Both the position numbers and the translations under genes were made by a program. A stretch of DNA of 45,752 nucleotides, taken from assembly GCA_965213575.1 (NCBI GenBank), contig CBDBZN010000039.1, forward strand, positions 1-45,752, in the 5' to 3' direction. This document shows, piece after piece, positions 11,601 to 17,962 of this stretch. The notes under the pieces are model-generated. The model did no database searches. It had not been told where the DNA came from and was given only the letters and a program-made list of their open reading frames with translations. Origin of the DNA: JAUHXS01 sp965213575 (lineage in GTDB: Bacteria > Bacteroidota > Bacteroidia > Chitinophagales > JAUHXS01). The first letter of the stretch is position 1. Each line of letters starts with the position of its first letter.

Positions 11601-12085
11601 GCTCCTGTAGTAATGATACCATCGGTAAAAGATAGGCCGGTAGAGATGGTTTGGTTGGTAATTAGTGTTACTCCGGTAGAATTATCAATAGAGAAATTTT
11701 CAAAAATAGTCGTTACCGCACCTCCAATATTTTGATTGATGCTGCCGTTAAATTCTACCATTCCGCTAGCTGCTCCTACTAATGCCACACTAGCAGTTGC
11801 ATCATTTATCCAATTGCCTTTAATTTGCAAAAGACCGTCTATTTGATAACTGGAACCGCTTAAGTTATTGACATCGCCATCAGCTATTATCACGCCATCA
11901 GTTTGAACTTTTACCAAGCCGCTATTAGTATTATTGATTGATACGGTACTACCTGAAGTTGTCAAAGTAGCTTCCGATGCAATTTTTAAAACAACTCCTT
12001 TAATTCTTAATTCTTCTGTAACAGCTGAAAATACAGAGCTAATGTTTAAGGATAATAAGAATAATAGTAAATATAGTTCTTTCAA
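5603..12085 (-). CDS. Giant repetitive T9SS-secreted surface protein
   Basis: A 2160-aa protein. A signal peptide (MKELYLLLFLLSLNISSVFS) precedes five contiguous 321-aa units (residues ~21-341, 342-662, 663-983, 984-1304, 1305-1625), each running from TEELRIKG to IIAYLSDELYxQP. A diverged sixth unit covers about 1626-1960. Recurrent motifs such as NNLSSSSYQIDGLLQIKGNW and FNGTANQNIGG suggest a beta-rich, possibly beta-helical stalk. The C-terminus has the common LPIELLYFNA / LDWATALEINNDYFTIERS module, then a T9SS type A sorting domain (ILNIYPNPV to KKLVVY). Inferred role: cell-surface adhesin or filament. Units 1 and 5 share variants absent from 2-4. It is the first gene of a unit with the fibrinogen-domain protein. 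Confidence 0.88.
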   Translation of the reverse strand: MKELYLLLFLLSLNISSVFSAVTEELRIKGVVLKIASEATLTTSGSTVSINNTNSGLVKVQTDGVIIADGDVNNLSGSSYQIDGLLQIKGNWINDATASVALVGAASGMVEFNGSINQNIGGAVTTIFENFSIDNSTGVTLITNQTISTGLSFTDGIITTGANRLDITAPTDGMSGFGPGKYVFGNFRRYVTAGIEYNFPIGTATQFELAGMYINSVSGLSYIDVAFTISDENPVPAGLMVDGEDVDEFLDYGYWKFTPNALPTNINYNVTIQSTGHTDKGGTQDNYAVITDIAGGWEDLGIHSNATQQYTPTTVLAKRQALTTLGGYIVAYLGSDLYIQPAVTDELRVKGLIFNVSDAATATTSGSSVAINNSNSGIIKVQADGLLAADGDVNNLSSSSYQIDGLLQVKGDWTNNATASVALAGAVNGTIEFNGTANQNIGGAVTTIFENFSIDNSAGVTLTTNQTISTGLSFTDGIITTGANRLDITAPTDGMSGFGPGKYVFGNFRRYVSQGIEYNFPIGTATQFELAGMYINSVTGLSYVDVGFTVSDENPVPAGLMVNGEDVDEFLDYGYWTFTPNIVPTSINYNVTIQSTGHTDKGGNQDNYAVITDIGAGWQNLGVHSNATQQYSPTTVLAKRQVLTTFGDYIIAYLDDDLYMQPTITEELRIKGLIFNVPGTATATTSGSSVAINNTNSGIVKIQTDGVITTDGDVNNLSSSSYQVDGLLQIKGNWINDATASVALAGAANGTIEFNGTANQNIGGAVTTIFENFSIDNSAGVTLTTNQTISTGLSFTDGIITTGANRLDITAPTDGMSGFGPGKYVFGNFRRYVSQGIEYNFPIGTATQFELAGMYINSVTGLSYVDVGFTVSDENPVPAGLMVNGEDVDEFLDYGYWTFTPNIVPTSINYNVTIQSTGHTDKGGNQDNYAVITDIGAGWQNLGVHSNATQQYSPTTVLAKRQVLTTFGDYIIAYLDDDLYMQPTITEELRIKGLIFNVPGTATATTSGSSVAINNTNSGIVKIQTDGVITTDGDVNNLSSSSYQVDGLLQIKGNWINDATASVALAGAANGTIEFNGTANQNIGGAVTTIFENFSIDNSAGVTLTTNQTISTGLSFTDGIITTGANRLDITAPTDGMSGFGPGKYVFGNFRRYVSQGIEYNFPIGTATQFELAGMYINSVTGLSYVDVGFTVSDENPVPAGLMVNGEDVDEFLDYGYWTFTPNIVPTSINYNVTIQSTGHTDKGGTQDNYAVITDIGADWQDLGSHSNVTQNYTPTTVLASRQILTTLGSYIIAYLSDELYTQPLITEELRVKGLTFQVAENATTTTSGSTVSINNTNSGIIKIQTDGMITADGDVNNLSSSSYQIDGLLQIKGNWINDATASVALAGAASGMVEFNGSANQNIGGAVTTIFENFSIDNSTGVTLTTNQTISTGLSFTDGIITTGANRLDITAPTDGMSGFGPGKYVFGNFRRYVTAGIEYNFPIGTATQFELAGMYINSVSGLSYIDVAFTISDENPVPAGLMVDGEDVDEFLDYGYWKFTPNALPTNINYNVTIQSTGHTDKGGNQDNYAVITDIGAGWQDLGSHSHVTQNYTPTTVLASRQILTTLGSYIIAYLSDELYIQPTINNEVFINRNVLRIETSTNLLAAGINADLLIENGGILKVETGGQIEIEGNITNDVGSSIQTNGLIIANKDFINNGTGSLVLAGGTTGSLQFEGLGANQIRGTSPTILENLTMNNTVGNLTMAHKLVVSNQLTLNNGIIITGSDTLFCTSTSAAHITGHSANSFIYGTLYKAITTNTNIYALPIGKDATSNDYHLAEFLNNNLTGVSALTASVASIIEAGAEVDDSLDNSKAIQGGVALEFIQETAEWTINPTGTVTGGNYGINLYVANIAGLTAAENDQFAIVKRPSSSTRYFDWDAFSYTTNVPEGGNPGRVYNGGNGFAQRTGYTSFSNFAIAKTLNMPLPIELLYFNATAIDRSVKLDWATALEINNDYFTIERSTNGYDFVEIATIAAVGNSTEINKYSDFDYEPEDGYNYYRLKQTDYDGSYSYSHIRVVEFIADDNFSANGGILNIYPNPVAFDQNVNLMLSNFGHGENVNIIIEDITAKTVLETKLTMSEKGSAYLEISFKQALAKGMYTVIANDGKNLYTKKLVVY
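7211..12025 (-). repeat. Five tandem 963-bp coding repeats
   Basis: Unit boundaries fall every 963 bp at 12025, 11062, 10099, 9136 and 8173, ending at 7211, and coincide with the start of each TEELR module. All are in frame (321 codons) with no indels between units. A diverged sixth unit starts at 7210 and continues toward about 6200. Confidence 0.93.
8355..10805. repeat. Perfect direct repeat, offset 963 bp
   Basis: Line-by-line comparison shows 8355-9842 identical to 9318-10805, about 1.49 kb without a mismatch. The first mismatches outside are at 8354/9317 and 9843/10806. The region therefore holds about 2.5 identical units, pointing to very recent duplication or homogenisation; copy number may be wrong in a short-read assembly. 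Confidence 0.9.
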
Positions 12086-12223
12086 TATATAGTTTAACGT
12101 GAAGATATTAATTTATATACGAAAAATAATGATAAAGGTTCCAATATTGGATTAATATCGTATAAAATATGTAAAATACGATTATTATCAGGATAAGATA
12201 ATATCCAAAATTTATGTTTAGTT

Positions 12224-12276
12224 AATTATTGATAATAAAATATATAAATACTTATATCTGATTTTTATCAATAATT
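12224..12276. repeat. Inverted repeat downstream of DUF4142 gene
   Basis: Perfect 12-bp arms (12224-12235 and 12265-12276) with a 29-nt AT-rich spacer lie about 20 bp past the stop codon of the DUF4142 gene. It may be a weak terminator, but the long loop and lack of a clear T-tract leave that uncertain. Confidence 0.4.
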
Positions 12277-12296
12277 TCTATATGTTAATCCTAAAA

Positions 12297-13013
12297 TTAA
12301 GAATTTAAATTATTTTGAACTTCTAGAGCCTTATTCAGATGCTGACGTAAAGTTGGGATAGTATTATTTATCCAATTTTTTAAGTCTTGGTTATCTGTTT
12401 TATTCGCCATGTTTTCAAATCTATCAATGACTTCGTTATGGCCGTGTATCATCATTTGAGTATATTCTTTATTAAAATCATTTGCAGCATAATTATGTAA
12501 TTTTCCATATTTATTTTGGTGTTTTTGCATCATTTCATTAGGAATTTGCCAATTATTTTTTTGAGCTACTTCTTTTAACTTTTCATTAGCTTTTTGATGG
12601 TCAGTTATAATAAGCTGCGCTAACTCATTAATTTTTTGGTTTGATGATTTTTCTTTAGCTAATTGGCCGGCTTTTATTTCGAACATTCCATCACTTGCTG
12701 CGTCTTGCACAAATTGCTTATTGTCAGGAATGTTTGTTGAATTATATGATGTTGTATCACCAGTACGGTTGCTATTATTATAGTTATTGTTGTTTTGATT
12801 ATATCGATCATCATCATTAGTACGATTATACTGATCTCTATCATCATCGTTTTGAATATATTGTTTGGTAGTATTATCGTTGTTATTATATCCATTCTCA
12901 TAACCATCGTCAACACTTTCTGGCCATTCATTATTTCTATTTCTATTAACATCACATGAATTTATTATTAATAACGTTACAGGTATCAATAATAATTGGC
13001 TAATTTTTTTCAT
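12297..13013 (-). CDS. DUF4142 lipoprotein with Asn/Asp-rich linker
   Basis: A 238-aa lipoprotein: the signal LLLIPVTLLIINSC has lipobox Cys20. Residues ~21-95 are an unstructured, highly polar stretch rich in Asn, Asp, Tyr and Arg (for example NDDDRYNQNNNNYNN). Residues ~97-235 are a four-helix ferritin-like DUF4142 domain (FVQDAASDGMFEIKAGQLA, LIITDHQKANEKLKEVA, YTQMMIHGHNEVIDRFENMA). DUF4142 proteins are periplasmic or outer-membrane proteins of unknown biochemical role, often linked to stress. Divergently transcribed from another low-complexity protein gene across a 546-bp spacer. Confidence 0.82.
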   Translation of the reverse strand: MKKISQLLLIPVTLLIINSCDVNRNRNNEWPESVDDGYENGYNNNDNTTKQYIQNDDDRDQYNRTNDDDRYNQNNNNYNNSNRTGDTTSYNSTNIPDNKQFVQDAASDGMFEIKAGQLAKEKSSNQKINELAQLIITDHQKANEKLKEVAQKNNWQIPNEMMQKHQNKYGKLHNYAANDFNKEYTQMMIHGHNEVIDRFENMANKTDNQDLKNWINNTIPTLRQHLNKALEVQNNLNS

Positions 13014-13559
13014 AATTTATTTTTTATACGTTTTTTAATTAAACTAAATTTGATTTTAAAAGTTTAATATGTAAATTTTATGCCATATTAAAATATATAA
13101 TGTTGATTATCATATATAGGGGCTGCAGAATATTCATTATATATGTATATTATAGTAATATAATCTGTTGTAGATTTATTTGCAAATATTTATATGTGTC
13201 ATAAATGCTACAAATCAGGGGAAATATCTGCCATATCTAAAAATTATCTCCTATTACCAAGTATTTAATATAAATATGACTTTGAATTACGGCTACATGT
13301 CCTAATTACATTTACATATATAGCATATGATTAACTTATAGCATGCATTGCGCTACATCAGGGGTAAGAATATTTGCAAAATGAGAAAATTATTTCTCGT
13401 TTCTAAATGAATAAGATGTTGTTTTATTTTATGCATAAAACTTTGAAAAATAACAATATATCAATGATATTTAATAATATATGCCTGACTGGTATTAAAG
13501 TTGTCAAATAATTTATTAGAATTTATAACATTAATATTAACCTTTAAAAATTAATAATC
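13014..13559. other. 546-bp divergent intergenic region with repeated GCTACA motifs
   Basis: No open gene is evident. The sequence is very AT-rich and sits between two divergent start codons, so it should carry both promoters. A related motif occurs at 13207-13221 (GCTACAAATCAGGGG) and 13352-13364 (GCTACATCAGGGG), with a partial GCTACA at 13292-13297. These could be operator sites; no clear promoter or RNA gene could be assigned. Confidence 0.4.
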
Positions 13560-14558
13560 ATGGATACGAAAAATAAAAAAAATGATAGTCAAAGTTCAAC
13601 TTTAAAATCAAGCACTGATTCTAAAAGTTCAACCGGGACTAAAGGATCAGATGATAAATCAAGTAGTACGACAGCTACTCGTAATAAATCAGATAATTCA
13701 GATGATAATAAAGATAATAAAGATAAATCTAAAAAATCTGATAATGATAGTTCAAAAAGTTCTTCTTCCTTAACAGAAAGTAAATCTAATACTAATAAAA
13801 ATAAATCTGAAGATCAGGAGAAAGATCAAAACAATAGAGAGAATAACCGCAGATTTCAATCAGATTACGATAATGATCGATCTAGCAACGAAAATAATCG
13901 AAATAGAGATTACGAGCGCAGCTATAGCGATTATGATCGTGGGTTTAGAGAAGGTAGTGAACATACTTCACGTTGGTATAATCAAAGAAACTTTGATAGA
14001 GATCAAAATCAGTATTCTAACTCCGGACAAGGTGGCAGCTATGAGTATAATCGTGGCAATAATTCTTCAAATGATCGAAATTATGGTAACCAAGGATATC
14101 AAAACAGTAGATATGACAGCAGAAGCGAAGGCTTAGGCCAAGGTTCTGACAGAGGATATGGCCGTGGTAGAAGCTCTGATTATGGATCTTCTCAACAAAA
14201 TCGCTTTGAAGGTCAAGGCCAATATAACAGCGGATATAATGAAAGCAACCAAGGATATAGCAACCAAGGTAATAATATGAATTATGGCCGAGAAAATTAT
14301 AATACCGGTGGATATGGCGGTTCCAATGAAGGTAATTATGGACGTCAAATGTATGGAAACCAAGGTAATCAAAGTAACCAAGGTAGAGGATACGGAAGCA
14401 GTAATCAAGGTTATGGTAGCCGTGGCAATAATTCTGACTATGGCCGAGAATCTAATTATAATGACAGATCAAATAGTAATCAAAGCTATGGCGAAGGTGC
14501 GTATGGCCGACAATCCAGACAAGGAGGTAATCGGTTTAATGAATATGATCAGTATTAA
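13560..14558 (+). CDS. Disordered Gly/Tyr/Asn/Gln/Arg-rich low-complexity protein
   Basis: A 332-aa protein with no signal peptide or membrane segment, so probably cytoplasmic. Residues 1-95 are a Lys/Ser/Asp/Asn-rich polar tract (KSSTDSKSSTGTKGSDDKSS). About 100-150 is rich in Arg, Asp and Tyr. Residues 150-332 are built from short GYG, SNQGYG, NYGRE and RGYG motifs. I see no Ile, Val, Cys or Pro, only a few Leu and one Trp, so a folded core is unlikely. Composition resembles eukaryotic RGG/prion-like domains that bind RNA or phase-separate; that parallel is inference. The strong ATG, the adjacent terminator and persistent polar codon choice argue for a real gene. Function unknown. Confidence 0.78.
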   Translation: MDTKNKKNDSQSSTLKSSTDSKSSTGTKGSDDKSSSTTATRNKSDNSDDNKDNKDKSKKSDNDSSKSSSSLTESKSNTNKNKSEDQEKDQNNRENNRRFQSDYDNDRSSNENNRNRDYERSYSDYDRGFREGSEHTSRWYNQRNFDRDQNQYSNSGQGGSYEYNRGNNSSNDRNYGNQGYQNSRYDSRSEGLGQGSDRGYGRGRSSDYGSSQQNRFEGQGQYNSGYNESNQGYSNQGNNMNYGRENYNTGGYGGSNEGNYGRQMYGNQGNQSNQGRGYGSSNQGYGSRGNNSDYGRESNYNDRSNSNQSYGEGAYGRQSRQGGNRFNEYDQY

Positions 14559-14585
14559 TCTCTAATTAATTAGATTATCTTAATG

Positions 14586-14625
14586 AAGAGCCTGTGAATC
14601 TTGATTCATGGGCTCTTTTGTTTTG
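14586..14625 (+). terminator. Strong intrinsic terminator after the low-complexity gene
   Basis: A near-perfect 14-15-bp stem (arms from AAGAGCC at 14586 to GGCTCTT at 14617, two G-T wobbles, tiny loop around CTTG) is followed by TTGTTTTG, 28 bp past the stop codon at 14558. Confidence 0.85.
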
Positions 14626-14778
14626 TAGACGATTCAGCACAGCGCTATATTAAAAAACAAATTTTAATATCTAAGTTGTTACAAGTTCCCTTACTCTCAA
14701 GAGGGTAGGTATTCACCTACTACTTTTAAGATCCTTATGATAACATAGAGTTTAATTGTAAATAGATGTAAAGAAATT

Positions 14779-14816
14779 AAAAAAGCCCTTAATGCATTAG
14801 AATTAAGGGCTTTTTT
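14779..14816 (-). terminator. Terminator of the tRNA-Ser gene (bidirectional form)
   Basis: Perfect 15-bp arms 14779-14793 and 14802-14816 (core AAGCCCTTAAT) with an 8-nt loop. Flanking A and T tracts would allow action in either direction; it lies 20 bp past the tRNA 3' end on the minus strand. Confidence 0.85.
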
Positions 14817-14836
14817 AATAAATATTGGTAGGATGC

Positions 14837-14920
14837 GGAGACGGAGGGATTCGAACCCCCGGTACCTCGCGGTACAACGGTTTTCAAGACCGCCGCGTTC
14901 GACCACTCTGCCACGTCTCC
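14837..14920 (-). tRNA. tRNA-Ser (anticodon UGA)
   Basis: The minus strand folds as a class II tRNA: acceptor GGAGACG pairs with CGTCTCC, the anticodon loop CTTGAAA gives anticodon TGA, a long variable arm forms from GTACC / GGTAC around GCGA, and the T arm is GGGGG TTCGAAT CCCTC. The discriminator is G at 14837 and CCA is not encoded. Reads UCN (mainly UCA) serine codons. It stands alone, followed by its own terminator. Confidence 0.96.
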
Positions 14921-15054
14921 GGCACAAAGATATAAATTCTATTAATTTTATTGTTTAGGAAAGGAAATATTTTATCTCGTATAGATATAAGTACGAAACA
15001 GTATAATTAAGATCTTTCATTAATATTTATTTTAAATGTGTAAAAAGTATCATT

Positions 15055-15062
15055 TATATTTG
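15055..15062 (+). promoter_or_regulatory. Candidate -7 promoter element (TATATTTG)
   Basis: Matches the Bacteroidota -7 consensus TAnnTTTG, 18 bp before the start of the PAS histidine kinase gene. No convincing -33 element was found, so this is tentative. Confidence 0.35.
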
Positions 15063-15080
15063 TAATTAATAGCATACATA

Positions 15081-16541
15081 TTGGAAAATAACATAACTAC
15101 TTTCGAAGCCATTTTTAAAAATGCACCTATTGGCATTGCGTTTGTCAATTTACAAGGCCAGGTTATCCGCAGTAATAATTTTTTACAGAAATTATTAGGT
15201 TACAATGAAGATGAGTTATTAGAGATGAATTTTGCTCAATTTACCCATTCGGATGATATAAATAATAGCCTAGAGCTTTATGGTTTACTCATAGATGGTG
15301 AAAGAGATCATTATAACATTCAAAAAAAGTACATCTGTAAAGAAGGTCAGGAAATATTCGTAGACTTAACTGTTTCATTAATTAGGGATGAGAATAAATT
15401 GCCATTACATATCATAAAAATGATAAAAGATATTACTCAACAAAAGCAAATTGAACAGACTAAAGAAGATGCAAATCAGTTTCATGTATTATTCAGCTCA
15501 GCGGTTGATTATATAACTATTATAAATGAGGATTCTACCATACTTAATATTAATAAAGTTGAAGAAGGATATAAACTTAAAGATGTAATCGGAGCTAATT
15601 GGCGGGGATTTATAGCTGAAGATATAGTAAATGATTATGATGAAGCCCATAAAAAAGTTTTTAAATGTAAAGAACCTGCTCAATTTAACAGCGAAGTAGA
15701 AACTCCTGTAGGATTGATGTATTTTTCAACTAATATTACGCCTGTATTTAAAGAAAATAAGGTAACTAAAGCCATATTAATCACTCGCAATATTACAGAA
15801 CTTAAAAATATCCAAAAAAACCTTGCAGATAACATTGATAAATTACAAAAATCAAATATTGAGTTAAAACATTTTGCCTATATCGCTTCTCATGATTTGC
15901 AAGAACCACTTCGCGTAGTAACAGGATACTTGCAACTTTTAACAAAAAAATATTCTAGCCAGCTTAATAAAGATGCTTTTAAATATATAGAAGGTGCAAC
16001 AGGTGCCGCTAAACGAATGAAAGCCCTGATCAATGATCTTCTTAGTTATTCTCGAATGGATGTCAATGAAGTTTTTAAGAAAGTACAAGTAAATGAAGCT
16101 GTTGAATATGCTTTGAAAGATTTAAAAATTTATATCAAAGAAAATAAGGCTAAAGTTAAAATTACGACTGACTTACCTACTATCTTAGGAAATCAAATTC
16201 AAATGAAACAGCTCTTTCATAACTTAATCAGCAATGCAATTAAATTCAAAAAAGAAGATGTAGATCCTATTGTTCAAATAGATTGTAAAAGCATTAATAA
16301 CCATTATGAATTTAGTGTTGCTGATAATGGTATCGGTATAGATAAAGCTTATTTTGAAAAAATATTCGTCGTATTTCAAAGGCTACATACTTATGAGAGA
16401 TATGAAGGAACGGGAATTGGATTAGCACTTTGTAAGCGTATAGTAGAAGGGCACCAAGGGAAAATATGGTTAACTTCAGAAATTGAAAAAGGTACTACCT
16501 TTTATTTTACCATTCCACATAATAAAATTGAAAAGCCCTAA
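15081..16541 (+). CDS. PAS-domain sensor histidine kinase (soluble)
   Basis: A 486-aa kinase with no membrane segment. PAS1 spans about 5-120 (NAPIGIAFVNLQGQVIRSN), PAS2 about 130-245, a short coiled linker, HisKA about 260-330 with phospho-acceptor His271 in ASHDLQEPLR, then HATPase_c with N box HNLISNAIKF, DNGIGI near 415 and GTGIGLAL near 443. The DLQEPL H-box is typical of phytochrome-type and related kinases. The start is TTG at 15081, since a stop lies in frame at 15063 and no ATG lies between. No response regulator is adjacent. It may sense a small ligand or redox state through its PAS domains. Next gene begins 18 bp downstream. Confidence 0.9.
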   Translation: MENNITTFEAIFKNAPIGIAFVNLQGQVIRSNNFLQKLLGYNEDELLEMNFAQFTHSDDINNSLELYGLLIDGERDHYNIQKKYICKEGQEIFVDLTVSLIRDENKLPLHIIKMIKDITQQKQIEQTKEDANQFHVLFSSAVDYITIINEDSTILNINKVEEGYKLKDVIGANWRGFIAEDIVNDYDEAHKKVFKCKEPAQFNSEVETPVGLMYFSTNITPVFKENKVTKAILITRNITELKNIQKNLADNIDKLQKSNIELKHFAYIASHDLQEPLRVVTGYLQLLTKKYSSQLNKDAFKYIEGATGAAKRMKALINDLLSYSRMDVNEVFKKVQVNEAVEYALKDLKIYIKENKAKVKITTDLPTILGNQIQMKQLFHNLISNAIKFKKEDVDPIVQIDCKSINNHYEFSVADNGIGIDKAYFEKIFVVFQRLHTYERYEGTGIGLALCKRIVEGHQGKIWLTSEIEKGTTFYFTIPHNKIEKP

Positions 16542-16559
16542 CTCATAAATAGAAATTCT

Positions 16560-16865
16560 ATGAAATCACAAAAGAAATATTTAATACATGATTCTATCTA
16601 TCTTGGAGCGTTATTCGGAACAATTATGCCCGGCATAGGAGCACTTATTTATAAATTAGTTGAATTTCAAGATTTCGATTGGAATGAATATTTCAACTAT
16701 ATTTTTATATCTGATGTATTAGCTAAAGTGATCAGTATTTGTGTAATCATTAATTTAATCGCTGTATATATTTTTAATTATTTACGATATGAAAAGGCGG
16801 TAAAAGGAGTTATTATTGTTACTATTCTTTATGCTATTCTGTCGGGTATTATGATATTTGTATAA
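16560..16865 (+). CDS. Small three-helix membrane protein, unknown function
   Basis: The 101-aa product has a short basic N-terminus and about three hydrophobic helices (SIYLGALFGTIMPGIGALIY, LAKVISICVIINLIAVYIF, GVIIVTILYAILSGIMIFV). No family is recognised. It lies 18 bp after the histidine kinase and 2 bp before lpxB, so it is probably translated from the same message. This position suggests a link to envelope or lipid A biogenesis, which is context inference only. Confidence 0.72.
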   Translation: MKSQKKYLIHDSIYLGALFGTIMPGIGALIYKLVEFQDFDWNEYFNYIFISDVLAKVISICVIINLIAVYIFNYLRYEKAVKGVIIVTILYAILSGIMIFV

Positions 16866-16867
16866 TC

Positions 16868-17959
16868 ATGCGGTACTATATCATTGCAGGAGAAGCTTCC
16901 GGTGATTTACATGCGTCTAATCTGGTTAAGGAGTTAACACTGCAAAATGATCAAGCAGTTTTTAGAGGATGGGGCGGTGATAAAATGCAAGCCGCCGGCG
17001 TAGAGATCGTTCAACATTATAAGGAAGCAGCATTTATGGGGTTTTGGGAGGTGTTAATTCATCTGAAAACTATTTTGCAAAATATTAAAAGCTGTAAACA
17101 GGATATTCTTTTTTTTAAACCGGATGCCGTTATCTTAGTCGATTATCCCGGTTTTAATCTGCGAATAGCAACTTTTTTAAAGCAACAAAATATAAAAACA
17201 TTTTATTATATTTCGCCACAAGTTTGGGCTTGGAAATCGTCTCGGGTGCAAGCTATTAAAAGAGACATTGATCACATGTTAGTGATATTGCCTTTTGAGC
17301 AAGCTTTTTATAAAAAATATAATTATAAAGTTGATTATGTAGGCCACCCGTTACTAGATGCCATAAATAAAAAGGTTATTAATAAATCTTCAAGTAAGGC
17401 TCTAAGTAATAAGCCGATCATTGCTTTACTGCCCGGAAGCAGAGCTCAGGAAATTATCAAGAAATTGCCGATTATGGTTGCACTAGCTGATAAATTTCAG
17501 AATTATCAATTCGTTATTGCAGGAGTTTCAACTATAAATCGAGAAATATATAAACTTTATTTAAAAAAAAATGTATCTATTATATATGAAGATACGTATT
17601 CTTTATTATCACAAGCCACTGCTGCCTTGGTAACTTCCGGAACAGCTACTTTGGAAACCGCTTTATTTAATATTCCTCAAGTTGTTTGCTATAAAGGAAG
17701 TTTTCTTTCTTATTTTATTGGTAAACAAGTAGTAAAAGTAAAGTATATTTCTTTAGTTAACCTTATTATGAATAAAGAAGTGGTTCCCGAACTAATTCAA
17801 GCCGATTTAACAACACAGAACTTAACCGTAGCATTAAAAAAAATTCTTACCGGTAACCATCGTGAAACAATGTTAAATGAATACGTAATATTGAAAAAGC
17901 AACTTGGGGCAGGCGGAGCCTCTAAAAAAGCTGCTGCATTAATTAATCAATATTTATAG
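16868..17959 (+). CDS. lpxB: Lipid-A-disaccharide synthase
   Basis: A 363-aa glycosyltransferase (GT19) that joins UDP-2,3-diacylglucosamine and lipid X into the tetra-acyl lipid A disaccharide at the cytoplasmic face of the inner membrane. Family signatures are present in order: MRYYIIAGEASGDLHASNL at the N-terminus, FRGWGGDKMQAAG near 33-45, DYPGFNLRIA, YYISPQVWAWKSSR near 115-129, VDYVGHPLLD and LLPGSRAQEI. Length fits the family. It starts 2 bp after the small membrane protein and its TAG stop directly abuts the SpoIID-like reading frame, consistent with translational coupling. Confidence 0.95.
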   Translation: MRYYIIAGEASGDLHASNLVKELTLQNDQAVFRGWGGDKMQAAGVEIVQHYKEAAFMGFWEVLIHLKTILQNIKSCKQDILFFKPDAVILVDYPGFNLRIATFLKQQNIKTFYYISPQVWAWKSSRVQAIKRDIDHMLVILPFEQAFYKKYNYKVDYVGHPLLDAINKKVINKSSSKALSNKPIIALLPGSRAQEIIKKLPIMVALADKFQNYQFVIAGVSTINREIYKLYLKKNVSIIYEDTYSLLSQATAALVTSGTATLETALFNIPQVVCYKGSFLSYFIGKQVVKVKYISLVNLIMNKEVVPELIQADLTTQNLTVALKKILTGNHRETMLNEYVILKKQLGAGGASKKAAALINQYL

Positions 17960-17962
17960 GTT

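Noticed and set aside
12139..12148. Palindrome CCAATATTGG upstream of the giant gene
   Set aside because: A single 10-bp AT-rich palindrome is expected by chance in this base composition and has no second copy nearby.
13873..14565. Other reading frames on both strands inside the low-complexity gene
   Set aside because: They arise from the skewed codon content of the 13560-14558 gene; their Ile/Met-rich products look like frame shadows.
14705..14720. Short hairpin GTAGGT-ATTC-ACCTAC between the low-complexity gene and tRNA-Ser
   Set aside because: Only six base pairs with no T-tract; no support as terminator or RNA gene.
14697..14927. 76-codon minus-strand reading frame
   Set aside because: It runs through the tRNA-Ser gene and its terminator.
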